From: an uncultured delta proteobacterium
GTDB lineage: Bacteria > Myxococcota_A > Polyangia > Polyangiales > Polyangiaceae
Direction of reading: 5' to 3'
Length of the DNA: 38,557 nt
Assembly: GCA_903894755.1 (NCBI GenBank)
Contig: CAITRH010000322.1
Location: 1-38,557 of the forward strand
The position numbers were made by a program, and so were the translations under genes. Below are positions 24,330 through 31,989 of the stretch, piece after piece; position 1 is the stretch's first letter, and every line of letters begins with the position of its first letter. The notes beneath the pieces were generated by a model, which did not search any database, was not told where the DNA came from, and was given only the letters and a program-made list of their open reading frames with translations.

Positions 24330-24700
24330 GCGGCCAGTTTGCCAAGCTTCGCCCCGAGCTTGGCAAGCTATGCCTAAAGCTTGATAAGATCGGTCCAGGC
24401 TTGGCAAACTCGGACCTAAGCTTGGCAAACTTGGACCTAAGCTTGGCAAGCTCTCCGCAAAGTCTGGCAAACTTCGACCCGAGCTTGGCAAACTCGGACC
24501 TAAGCTTGCCAAGCTTGCCCCTCGGTTTGGCAAACTTGCCCCTAAGCTTGGCAAGCTTCGCGGAGAGCTTGGCAAGCTTAGGTCCAAGTTTGCCAAGCTC
24601 GGGTCGAAGTTTGCCAGACTTTGCGGAGAGCTTGCCAAGCTCGGGTCGAAGTTTGCCAGACTTTGCTGAGAGCTTGGCAACATGGTGGCGGAGTTTGCCA
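24330..24700. repeat. 21-bp repeat array with a 71-bp inverted repeat
   Basis: About 17 units of 21 bp, of the type AGCTTGGCAAACTTGGACCT(A), fill this region. In the first half the units point one way and in the second half the other. 24440-24510 and 24571-24641 are reverse complements over 71 bases with a single mismatch, around a 60-base centre that itself contains AAGCTTGGCAAGCTT palindromes. The array could extrude as a cruciform. Because 21 is a multiple of three, open frames cross it both ways (SLANLDL units on +, KLRSEFA units on -), but these frames also run through repeats A and B and into the neighbouring genes, so no protein is called. It separates the sigma factor gene from cheV; the cheV promoter must lie within or beside it. 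Confidence 0.93.
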
Positions 24701-24774
24701 GACTTCGACCGATGCTGCATGAGCGGGACTCAAGAAGGAAACAAGACACGGCGCCATAGCGCGAGTACGCTTGC

Positions 24775-25713
24775 GTGGCCTTGGAGAAACAAGAAATCCT
24801 CCTCGACTCCGGCACCAACGAGGTCGAGCTCGTGGACCTTCGCCTGTCGGAGCAGAGCTTCGGCATCAACGCCGCCAAGATCCGAGAGTTCATTCCGTAT
24901 GGAAGTGTCCGGATCGCCAAGGTCCCGAACAGGCCCGACGGCGTAGCGGGGGTGTTTCTCCTTCGCGGACGGACCATTCCGCTGGTCGAGCTCGACATCT
25001 ACTTGGGGATCCCGCCGCTCAAGGACATTGCCCAGCGGGTCATCGTGGTCACCGAGTTCAACAACATGGTGACCGCCTTCGTCGCCGACGAGATCTTCCG
25101 TATCCATCGCATTCGCTGGTCCGACTTCCGTCCCCTCGAGCCCCTGCTGGCTCGGGATGCTCCCGAGATCATCGGGTCGGTGAGCCTCATGGGACGTGAG
25201 GTACTGGTCCTCGACCTCGAACACATCGTCGGCCAGATTTTCCCTCGTACGGTCGTCAACTATGACGAGCACATCTTCGAAGACAAGCCAAAGCTCACTC
25301 GGCGCGGCGATGCCAAGGTGGTCTTTGCCGAGGACTCGGCGATCATTCGGCACCACCTCACCAAGATCCTCCGCGCTGTGGGCTACACCAACCTTCAGGT
25401 CTTTGAAAACGGCCAGCTTGCCCTCGACGCGCTCGCGGTCCTCAAGGCCAAAGCCGAGGGCGCGCACACGCATATTCGTAAAGAGGTCAGCGTCGTGGTC
25501 ACGGACATCGAGATGCCCCAGCTCGACGGGCTCACCCTCTGTCGTACGGTCAAGCGCGACTGGGGCTTGGATGTCCCGATCATCATGTTCTCCTCGCTCC
25601 TCAACGACCAGATGATCGCCAAGTGTCAGAAGTTGGGGGCGGACGGCTACGTGATCAAGCCCGAGACGGAGCGTCTCGTGGCTCTCATGGATCAGTACTG
25701 CTTTTCGGACTAA
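24775..25713 (+). CDS. cheV: Chemotaxis protein CheV (CheW-receiver fusion)
   Basis: The predicted product has 312 residues from GTG 24775; the ribosome-binding site is weak. Residues ~14-160 form a CheW domain (SFGINAAKIREFIPYGSVRI, GVFLLRGRTIPLVELDIYLG, VIVVTEFNNMVTAFVADEIF). Residues ~180-305 form a receiver domain: acidic pair FAED (184-187), phosphoacceptor D244 in VVTDIEMPQLDGL, S273/S274 at the Thr/Ser position, and K295 in GYVIKPE. CheV couples chemoreceptors to CheA and tunes the array by phosphorylation. Placed two genes after the flagellar operon it supports a motility region, although cheA, cheY and receptors are not in the window. Its stop codon is TAA, the first three bases of a family A element. 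Confidence 0.95.
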   Translation: MALEKQEILLDSGTNEVELVDLRLSEQSFGINAAKIREFIPYGSVRIAKVPNRPDGVAGVFLLRGRTIPLVELDIYLGIPPLKDIAQRVIVVTEFNNMVTAFVADEIFRIHRIRWSDFRPLEPLLARDAPEIIGSVSLMGREVLVLDLEHIVGQIFPRTVVNYDEHIFEDKPKLTRRGDAKVVFAEDSAIIRHHLTKILRAVGYTNLQVFENGQLALDALAVLKAKAEGAHTHIRKEVSVVVTDIEMPQLDGLTLCRTVKRDWGLDVPIIMFSSLLNDQMIAKCQKLGADGYVIKPETERLVALMDQYCFSD

Positions 25714-25895
25714 GCCAAAACCATCTTGAAAACCGCAGGTCCGAACCGAAGACCTCACCCCTCGCTATTTCGCCCTTTCACAGCGCCCCCTCCCCATCGA
25801 TGGGGGGGACCTTGTGAACGCGCCGGATCGTGCGGGGGTGAGGTCTTCGGGGTCGCCGGCAACGAAGTTGCGGTTCTCAAGTTAGGTTTGGACTA
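25711..25895. mobile_element. Full-length family A MITE (185 bp)
   Basis: Left end TAAGCCAAAACCATCTTGAA then AACCGCA; right end TGCGGTTCTCAAGTTAGGTT then TGGACTA. TA lies at both outer edges (25711-25712 and 25894-25895). The inside has CGAAGACCTCACCCC and GGGGTGAGGTCTTCGG as inner inverted repeats, around a centre CCCCTCCCCATCGATGGGGG. There is no open frame for a transposase, so it would have to be mobilised in trans. It starts at the cheV stop codon and ends 6 bases before the trmH-like start codon. Confidence 0.85.
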
Positions 25896-25901
25896 ACGCG
25901 A

Positions 25902-26594
25902 ATGCGCCGGACAACAGCGGGGGTCCTTTCGTCCGAGCAGGTCTTGGCTCATCGTATCCGGAGAGCCGAGGCTGACGAGCCGGAGCGCGTGATTGCGAGG
26001 CTCGAGCCTTTCGTGTTGGAGCGACGCAGGGAGCGTCTTCGCGAGGTCATTGGCAAGCGTCTTGGAAGCGTGGTGGTGCTTCTCGATGCTCCGTACGATC
26101 CGCACAATGGGGCGGCGATCGTGCGGACCTGCGAGGCGTTCGGGGTGCAGCAGCTTCACGTGGTGGAGCGCGCCGACGTTCCGTTTCTCGTTGCGGGGTC
26201 TGTGGCACGGGGGTCGGAGAGGTGGCTTGACATTGCGCATTACGGAACCGCGGCGGACGCTCTCGAAGTGCTTTCCGGTTCGACGCTGGTGGCTGCAGAG
26301 GCCGAGGGGGGGTTGGTGCCCGAGGAGCTTGCGGCGATCCCTCGTCTCACGTTGGTGCTTGGAAACGAGCGCACCGGGATTGGACCTGCGCTGCGCAGTG
26401 CGTGTTCAAAAGCGGTGCGTGTGCCCATGCGGGGGTTTGTCGAGAGCCTCAATGTGAGCGTGACGGCGGCGATTTTGCTGCACGCGGCGACGAGAGGACG
26501 CGAGGGAGATCTCGACCAAGCCACGCGTCGTCGGCTCTATGCGCGGGGGTTGTACCTGTCTCTTTCCCATGCCGCGGAGATCCTCGATGCGTGA
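25902..26594 (+). CDS. trmH: SpoU/TrmH-family tRNA or rRNA 2'-O-methyltransferase
   Basis: The predicted product has 230 residues. The SPOUT knot motifs are present: VLLDAPYDPHNGAAIVRTCE (motif 1, with Asn and Arg), LTLVLGNERTGI (motif 2) and VPMRGFVESLNVSVTAAILL (motif 3). The short N-terminal helix and the C-terminal RRRLYARGLYLS tail fit TrmH, which methylates the ribose of G18 in tRNA using S-adenosylmethionine; another SpoU paralogue acting on rRNA is possible. ATG 25902 stands just after the right end of the MITE, so its upstream control region has been replaced or displaced by that element. No clear ribosome-binding site is seen. Confidence 0.87.
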   Translation: MRRTTAGVLSSEQVLAHRIRRAEADEPERVIARLEPFVLERRRERLREVIGKRLGSVVVLLDAPYDPHNGAAIVRTCEAFGVQQLHVVERADVPFLVAGSVARGSERWLDIAHYGTAADALEVLSGSTLVAAEAEGGLVPEELAAIPRLTLVLGNERTGIGPALRSACSKAVRVPMRGFVESLNVSVTAAILLHAATRGREGDLDQATRRRLYARGLYLSLSHAAEILDA

Positions 26595-26608
26595 CAGCAC
26601 GCTGAACG

Positions 26609-28483
26609 TCACCTTCGACGGTGCGTATCCAGCGTTTCTACCACGCGAAAGCAGGTCTCTGCCGCCATAGGTCCAATGGTCAAAGCCCCCCCGTCCGTGT
26701 GCAACACCACCCAGGCGCGAGGCGCAAGAATCCCTTTGCCCAACGCGGGCTCGTAGTCGCGTATGGCCTCCCAACGGCACGCCACCCCCGCAAAGGTCAC
26801 CCCGTTGGTGTCCACTGCGAGATCGAGCGGAAGCGCCAACGCCACCGCCCTTGCCGCAAGACCAAAGAGCGCCACCAACACGCTCGAAGCCCCTATGAAC
26901 ACCAACCCCACGCGACGTTGCAAAAGCTCGTACGCGGTCCCAAGGGTCACCAACGCAAACCCGCACACTAACATCGCCACTGACGCCATCGCAAAGCGCG
27001 TCGCAGACCCAATCCGCACAAACGCTCGCGCACCGCTTTCCGGAGCCTCCGCACTCTCCCCTGGAGGTACGGCCCCATGACGCAGCGCCCGTCGAAGCAG
27101 CACCAAGAAACACCATCCCAGCACCAGCATCAGCAACGATGCCCCCAACGCTAGCCCGTCGATTGACAGCAGCGTGTTGAACGCACCATGGGACACCACT
27201 GCCAACGCGAAAAACCCCAGCACATTGGTCCGCGGCGACACCAGACTCTTGCCCAACGCATAGCCCCACAGAGACGAAAAGAACACGTGCGCCGGAACAC
27301 TCGTTAGCGCCCTTGCGGCAACCACCGACCCAGCGAGGCGGGTTCCGCTGAAGTACAACATGTTTTCGACTGCAGCAAAACCAAGAGCTGCTGCACTCGC
27401 ATACACGATCCCATCGACAGGCTCGTCGAACTCTTTTCTACGCCTTGCAAACCCCCACACGGCCAAGAACTTCGCCCCCTCCTCAACGAGGCCCACGACC
27501 AACGTGTACGACACCAACGCCGACGGCAACCCAAGGAGCTGCCCCCCCAAGGTCATCGTGGACGGGCTCGTATACGGCGATAACTCCTGAAGACTCCGCT
27601 CGATCCAAGCGGCAAACACCACACCGATCCCTCCCAACACGAAGGTGACCAGAACCAAAGACCGTGGCTCGGGCCTCGCCCGATCGAACCGCCGCACAAA
27701 CACCAGCCACCCTAGGGACACCGCAAGAGGAAGCAGGACCCCCAAACAGGCAAGTCCCCACCGAGCGGGTGCTGTCTCCACCGCTACCAAGGTCAGCGAG
27801 GGGAGGCACGGAGACTGCAGCAACCGCTTAGCGCGTGCTACCCGTGTGAACGACGCAATGTCTCGCCCAAATGGCACGGTCACCACCGGCCTCGTCAGCG
27901 CTTCCGCGGGAACCGTTGCCAGGAGGGTCCCGCCTCTCACCACCGCCACCAGCGCGTCGGGATGCGCCCTTGCGAGCTTCAACAACGGCTCGGGGGCCCG
28001 GAACACGACGCGCAGTCCTCTACCAGAACAGCAGGTCTCGAGCCTCTGCAGCGCCACGGTGCCTAGCGGAGGGGCGCTCACCAGCCGCGTGCGCATTCGA
28101 TCCCACCCGAGCATCTCGGCAAACGCTCGCTGTCCCGAAGGCTGCGGCTGCCGTAGACGCGCCCGAACCTCGCTGGCGCTCCCCTCGACCCCGTCCTCCG
28201 ACTCCACCCGATAGAGCGAGAGTCCTCCAGGCCATCGAAGCAGGTCGTCGACGGTGTCGGCCAGGTCCTCGTCTACCGTGACCCGCACGCGAGCGTTTCC
28301 TATCGCCTCGACGTCGGCAAGAATCTGCGCGGCCAAGAGACGCGAGCGCACGAGCGACACGGCGCTGGTCTCGGAAGGCACGTCGTAATCGAGACGCTTG
28401 TCGTGGGTCCCTACGATGTGACCGCTGCAGCCCGCAAGGAGCCCCACCACGACCACGAAAAGCAGAAATCGCCACCCTGCCAC
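26609..28483 (-). CDS. Lipoprotein fusing a SecD P1-like domain, PrsW protease and PH-like domain
   Basis: The predicted product has 624 residues. GTG 28483 gives VAGWRFLLFVVVVGLLAGC, a lipoprotein signal with Cys-19; the frame upstream is not protein-like. Residues ~40-240 resemble the periplasmic P1 domain of SecD: LVRSRLLAAQILADVEAIGN, LLRWPGGLSLYRVE, and VAVVRGGTLLATVPAEALTR followed by SFTRVARAKRLLQSPCLPSL, TLVAVET. In SecD this is followed by the RND membrane part. Here instead come about eight membrane segments with PrsW motifs: VEEGAKF (334-335 EE), GFAAVENMLYF (E373), PAHVFFS (H399) and SHGAFN (H432). Residues ~550-620 (DLAVDTNGVTFAGVACRWEA) look like a bacterial PH-like domain. PrsW enzymes cut membrane proteins such as anti-sigma factors. 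The SecD link is inferred from pattern. Confidence 0.8.
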   Translation of the reverse strand: MAGWRFLLFVVVVGLLAGCSGHIVGTHDKRLDYDVPSETSAVSLVRSRLLAAQILADVEAIGNARVRVTVDEDLADTVDDLLRWPGGLSLYRVESEDGVEGSASEVRARLRQPQPSGQRAFAEMLGWDRMRTRLVSAPPLGTVALQRLETCCSGRGLRVVFRAPEPLLKLARAHPDALVAVVRGGTLLATVPAEALTRPVVTVPFGRDIASFTRVARAKRLLQSPCLPSLTLVAVETAPARWGLACLGVLLPLAVSLGWLVFVRRFDRARPEPRSLVLVTFVLGGIGVVFAAWIERSLQELSPYTSPSTMTLGGQLLGLPSALVSYTLVVGLVEEGAKFLAVWGFARRRKEFDEPVDGIVYASAAALGFAAVENMLYFSGTRLAGSVVAARALTSVPAHVFFSSLWGYALGKSLVSPRTNVLGFFALAVVSHGAFNTLLSIDGLALGASLLMLVLGWCFLVLLRRALRHGAVPPGESAEAPESGARAFVRIGSATRFAMASVAMLVCGFALVTLGTAYELLQRRVGLVFIGASSVLVALFGLAARAVALALPLDLAVDTNGVTFAGVACRWEAIRDYEPALGKGILAPRAWVVLHTDGGALTIGPMAAETCFRVVETLDTHRRR

Positions 28484-28600
28484 GGGCCGATGGTATCGCG
28501 AAATGCTGCAGACCTCACGCGTCGACCTTCTGGCCTCTCCAACGTAGACATCGCACGCACGCCGCATAAGCTCGCCGCAACAAGACCGGGAGACGGACCA

Positions 28601-29644
28601 ATGGCCGAGTCCTTCGAATCACGACTGGCACAAGCCTCACAAGCCATCACCACCCTTCGTAACGCCGTCGGCAAAGTCATCGTCGGCCAGACCGACGTGG
28701 TCAGCCAGGTGCTCTGGGCCCTCGTCGCCGGCGGTCACGTGCTCCTCGAAGGAGCCCCTGGCCTCGGCAAGACCCTCCTCGTTCGCGCCCTCTCCCAATC
28801 CCTCGACCTGCGCTTCTCCCGTATCCAGTTCACCCCCGACCTGATGCCGAGCGACGTCGTCGGTACCAATGTCCTCGTCATGGACCCGAGCCAACGCGCC
28901 GCAGGAAGCCTCTTCACAGTCCAAAAAGGCCCCATCTTCGGCCAGATCGTCCTTGCCGACGAGATCAACCGCGCCACTCCCAAGACCCAATCCGCGCTCC
29001 TCGAAGCCATGGCCGAACACGCCGTCACCATCGCCGGTACGCGCTATCCCCTCGATGAGCCCTTCTGTGTCCTCGCCACCGAAAACCCTATCGAAATGGA
29101 AGGCACTTACCCGCTCCCAGAGGCGCAGCTCGATCGGTTCCTCTTGAAGGTCGTGGTGCCCAATCCCACCGAAGACGAGCTCTGCGAGATCCTCGTGCGC
29201 ACCACCGGTCAGCCCCCGCCACCGCCGCCTCAAGTCTTGAGCCGCGAGGGCGTCTTGCTCCTTCGAACCATGTGCCGCGATGTCGCTGTCGCCGAGCCTC
29301 TCCTGCGCTACGCCGCCCGCCTCGTGAGAGCCAGCGACCCCACGGCAAAGGAAGCTCCCGAGGTCGCCAAGAAAAGCCTTCGCTTTGGTGCCGGTGTCCG
29401 TGGAGCGCAGTCCATGGTCCTCGCCGCCAAGGCCGTCGCGCTGTGCGAGGGACGTGCCCACGTGTCCTTCGCCGACCTCTCCCACGTCGCCAAACCCGCA
29501 CTCCGCCATCGCATGATCCGCTCGTTCGAAGGGGAGGCCGACGGGATCACGACAGACACCGTGGTCGACGCGCTTCTCGCCCATGTCCCGGCGCGCCCTG
29601 CAAGCGTCGAGGCCGAGCGCACGAAGTACGAGGCGAGGAGCTGA
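28601..29644 (+). CDS. MoxR-family AAA+ ATPase
   Basis: The predicted product has 347 residues from ATG 28601, preceded by GGGAGACGG. The AAA_3 core has Walker A GAPGLGKT (51-58), FTPDLMPSDVVGTNVLVMDP, Walker B IVLADEINRATPKTQSALLE and the sensor region VLATENPIEMEGTYPLPEAQ, followed by LDRFLLKVVVPNP and the AAA lid. These are hallmark MoxR phrases. MoxR proteins act as chaperones that insert cofactors or assemble complexes, commonly with VWA proteins and transglutaminase-type partners. Here the following genes are a large membrane protein and an ABC exporter. No DUF58 or VWA gene is adjacent, which is unusual for the usual MoxR set. Confidence 0.93.
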   Translation: MAESFESRLAQASQAITTLRNAVGKVIVGQTDVVSQVLWALVAGGHVLLEGAPGLGKTLLVRALSQSLDLRFSRIQFTPDLMPSDVVGTNVLVMDPSQRAAGSLFTVQKGPIFGQIVLADEINRATPKTQSALLEAMAEHAVTIAGTRYPLDEPFCVLATENPIEMEGTYPLPEAQLDRFLLKVVVPNPTEDELCEILVRTTGQPPPPPPQVLSREGVLLLRTMCRDVAVAEPLLRYAARLVRASDPTAKEAPEVAKKSLRFGAGVRGAQSMVLAAKAVALCEGRAHVSFADLSHVAKPALRHRMIRSFEGEADGITTDTVVDALLAHVPARPASVEAERTKYEARS

Positions 29645-29661
29645 ATGCGCTTCATGTTTGC

Positions 29662-29854
29662 TAAACCAAACCTACTTTGAGAACCGCAACTTCGTCGCCG
29701 GCGACCCCGAAGACCTCACCCCCCAGCGATTTCACTCTCTTACAACTTCCCCCTCCCCATCGATGGGGAGGGGGACGCGGTGGAAGTGCCGCGTCGCTGG
29801 GGGGTGAGGTCTGCGCGAGCGGAACCCTGCGGTTTTTAAAAAGCGTTTGGTTTA
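29662..29854. mobile_element. Full-length family A MITE (193 bp)
   Basis: Left end TAAACCAAACCTACTTTGAG then AACCGCAAC; right end CTGCGGTTTTTAAAAAGCGT then TTGGTTTA. TA lies at 29662-29663 and 29853-29854. Inner inverted repeats GACCCCGAAGACCTCACCCC and GGGGGGTGAGGTCTGCG surround CCCTCCCCATCGATGGGGAG, the same centre as the 25711 copy. No transposase frame is inside. It lies 17 bases after the moxR stop and reaches into the start of the next reading frame. Confidence 0.88.
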
Positions 29855-31989
29855 GCGCCGCGTTCGCCGGGATCGTCGCGGTCTCCGCGGTCCAAGCCAA
29901 GTCGGTCAGTCCCGTCAGCCCCGCCAGCCCCGTCACCCTGGCGGCTGCAGCCATCCTTGGCGCCGACACCCCATCGAGCGGCTGGATCGAATTCGTCGCC
30001 CGCATCGAGAGCTCCAGCCCCACGGCGCAAAAAGGACTCGTCGAGGTGCGTCCCACGTACAGCGTCCACGGCTCCCGAGCCCTTCCACTTGCCCAGGCAC
30101 CGTTCCATATCCCCCCAGGAAAAATCGGAGTCGTACGTATCCCAGTCCGCGCGCCCGGCTCCGGCGGCTCGGTGACCCTCCATGTCGTCGCCGACACAGG
30201 CGAAGCGCTCGCCTCCAGGGAGGTCGCCACTGGAGGCGTCCACGGGCCTCTTCTCGTCGACCTCTCCAGCCCATCGCGGATTGCGATCCCGCTCCGCAAG
30301 TGGCCCGTGTCGCTAGCCTGGAGTCCCAACGCTTACGGGACCCCGACCAGCGAGGTTGGTGTCGGCTCGCCAGGAGTCGATCGCGCCACGGGCGAGCCGA
30401 TTCTTCCCGAGCGGGCTGCGGGCTACTCGGCTGCGTCGGTGGTGCTCGTGTCGTCGGCGGTGCTCGCAAGGCTCGAGGCGTCGCAGCTCGATCCGCTCGT
30501 GGGATGGGTGATCACTGGAGGGGTTTTGGCGGTAGTCCCGACCCGTCCCGAGGACCTCCGTCAGGGCGTGCTGCCGTCTCTCGTGAACGGCACGGTAAGC
30601 GTGACCGAGCCTTCGTCGAGTCTGTTGAAGCTCCCCTCGATGGGACGTCCTGCGGTGTCGCCGTCCCCCTTCGAGCCCGAGCCTGAACCCGACGACCCGA
30701 CGCCCGATGCGGTGCCTCCCACACCTCCCACACATGACGCGGGGGCGACTCCGATCCAGTGGATTCCCACGAGGACGACGCCGGCTCCCGTCGGACCGCG
30801 TGTTGGACCAGGCACTGCGGTCAAGTCGAAGCTAGTCGGCTACAAGGGAGGAGCGCTGGTCTCGACGGACTTCGGTGCGATGGCTCCACACGGTCTAGGT
30901 GAGGTGCACCTTCTCGCGTTCGACCCGACGCAAGCGCCCGGAGTGGACGACCCCTGGGTACACGCCCGGATGGTCGAACTGCTCACACGCGCCTGGGACC
31001 GTCGCGCCACCACGGTGTTTGGCCAAGGGCAACAGGACAAGCGCGGAGCGAACCTCAACGACGTCCGTCGCGCCCTCGATCCCAACGAGAGCTTCCGCCC
31101 CGCGCTAGGCATCGCGGCCATTCTGCTGATCATTTATTCCATCGTGGCGGGGCCCGTGACGTTCCTGCGGGCCACGCGGAGGGGACGTCCCCTGGAGCCG
31201 CTGCTCTGGGCTCCACTCTGGAGCGCCGCTGCGTTCTCGCTCATCGTGTTCGTAGGCTTTGCCGGGCGAGGGTGGCGTGGACGATCACGTCATCTTGCGT
31301 TGGTCGAGACCAGCTCGAACGCCGTCCGCGGGACAATCCGTCGTTACCGCGCGTTCTTCTCCAGCCAGACCCGAGACCTCGCCATACGCGCCACGGACCG
31401 CGCCTGCGTGCTCGACGTGATCGAGACAGGACGCGAACAAGGCGTCCCGGTACTTCGACTGGACAAGAACGGACTTTCCCTGGGCAACCTCAAGGCGCTC
31501 CCGTGGCAGACGGTCATCGTACAAGAGGAGGGGCTCGTAGACTTCGGCGCAGGCATCACGCTGACCACGCGACCCGATCATTCCGTCGAGGTGACCAACC
31601 ACACGGGACGCAATCTCAAGGACCTTCTCATCTACGCACCGAGCTTCGGGACCACGCTCGTAAGGAGTCTGATCGAGGGGGCCTCGGTGGCATCGTCGGA
31701 CGGGCAGTTGCTACAGGCCTGGACTGCCCGAGCCTCCTCGGTGGCGGGGCGACGCACGGTGCATCCATTTGGGTCGAACCTTTTCGACACGGTGCCCGGA
31801 CGGAGTGACGAGCTTCGGCAAGCGTGGCTTGCGCTCTCTTCGGCGGCGGGGGATGCGGTCGACTGGTGGCCTGACGAGTTTCCGGTGGTCCTTGGCGAGG
31901 TGGTGGGAGGCGAGAACGTGGCAGAGGACTCGGGACTCAGAATGGAGAGCGACCGTCTATTTTTCCGTGTCGTTGGAGCGACCCCATGA
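29677..31989 (+). CDS. Large exported/membrane protein of unknown function between MoxR and ABC genes
   Basis: The frame gives up to 770 residues from TTG 29677. The first ~59 codons lie inside the MITE. The next part, LRFLKSVWFSAAFAGIVAVS then AVQA-KS, looks like a signal peptide whose positive head is coded by the MITE right end; the start could then be an unusual CTG at 29827, or the true start has been lost. The exported part has a beta-sandwich-like segment (SGWIEFVARIESSSPTAQKG) and a region SVVLVSSAVLARLEASQLDP then VGWVITGGVLAVVP, like the glutamine-amidotransferase-like domains of related membrane proteins. Near residues 480-530 there are two membrane segments (LGIAAILLIIYSIVAGPVTF and LWSAAAFSLIVFVGFAGRGW). 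The stop overlaps the ABC ATPase start. Similar proteins occur beside GldA/GldG-like or NatA-like exporters; function unknown. Confidence 0.65.
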   Translation: MRTATSSPATPKTSPPSDFTLLQLPPPHRWGGGRGGSAASLGGEVCASGTLRFLKSVWFSAAFAGIVAVSAVQAKSVSPVSPASPVTLAAAAILGADTPSSGWIEFVARIESSSPTAQKGLVEVRPTYSVHGSRALPLAQAPFHIPPGKIGVVRIPVRAPGSGGSVTLHVVADTGEALASREVATGGVHGPLLVDLSSPSRIAIPLRKWPVSLAWSPNAYGTPTSEVGVGSPGVDRATGEPILPERAAGYSAASVVLVSSAVLARLEASQLDPLVGWVITGGVLAVVPTRPEDLRQGVLPSLVNGTVSVTEPSSSLLKLPSMGRPAVSPSPFEPEPEPDDPTPDAVPPTPPTHDAGATPIQWIPTRTTPAPVGPRVGPGTAVKSKLVGYKGGALVSTDFGAMAPHGLGEVHLLAFDPTQAPGVDDPWVHARMVELLTRAWDRRATTVFGQGQQDKRGANLNDVRRALDPNESFRPALGIAAILLIIYSIVAGPVTFLRATRRGRPLEPLLWAPLWSAAAFSLIVFVGFAGRGWRGRSRHLALVETSSNAVRGTIRRYRAFFSSQTRDLAIRATDRACVLDVIETGREQGVPVLRLDKNGLSLGNLKALPWQTVIVQEEGLVDFGAGITLTTRPDHSVEVTNHTGRNLKDLLIYAPSFGTTLVRSLIEGASVASSDGQLLQAWTARASSVAGRRTVHPFGSNLFDTVPGRSDELRQAWLALSSAAGDAVDWWPDEFPVVLGEVVGGENVAEDSGLRMESDRLFFRVVGATP

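Noticed and set aside
24091-24946. Heptad-repeat proteins on either strand across the 21-bp array
   Set aside because: Open frames follow from the 21-bp period. They continue through repeats A and B or into the sigma and cheV genes in the wrong frame, and no ribosome-binding site or start fits.
25711-29854. Autonomous insertion sequences
   Set aside because: The elements are under 200 bases and have no transposase frame; they can only be non-autonomous.
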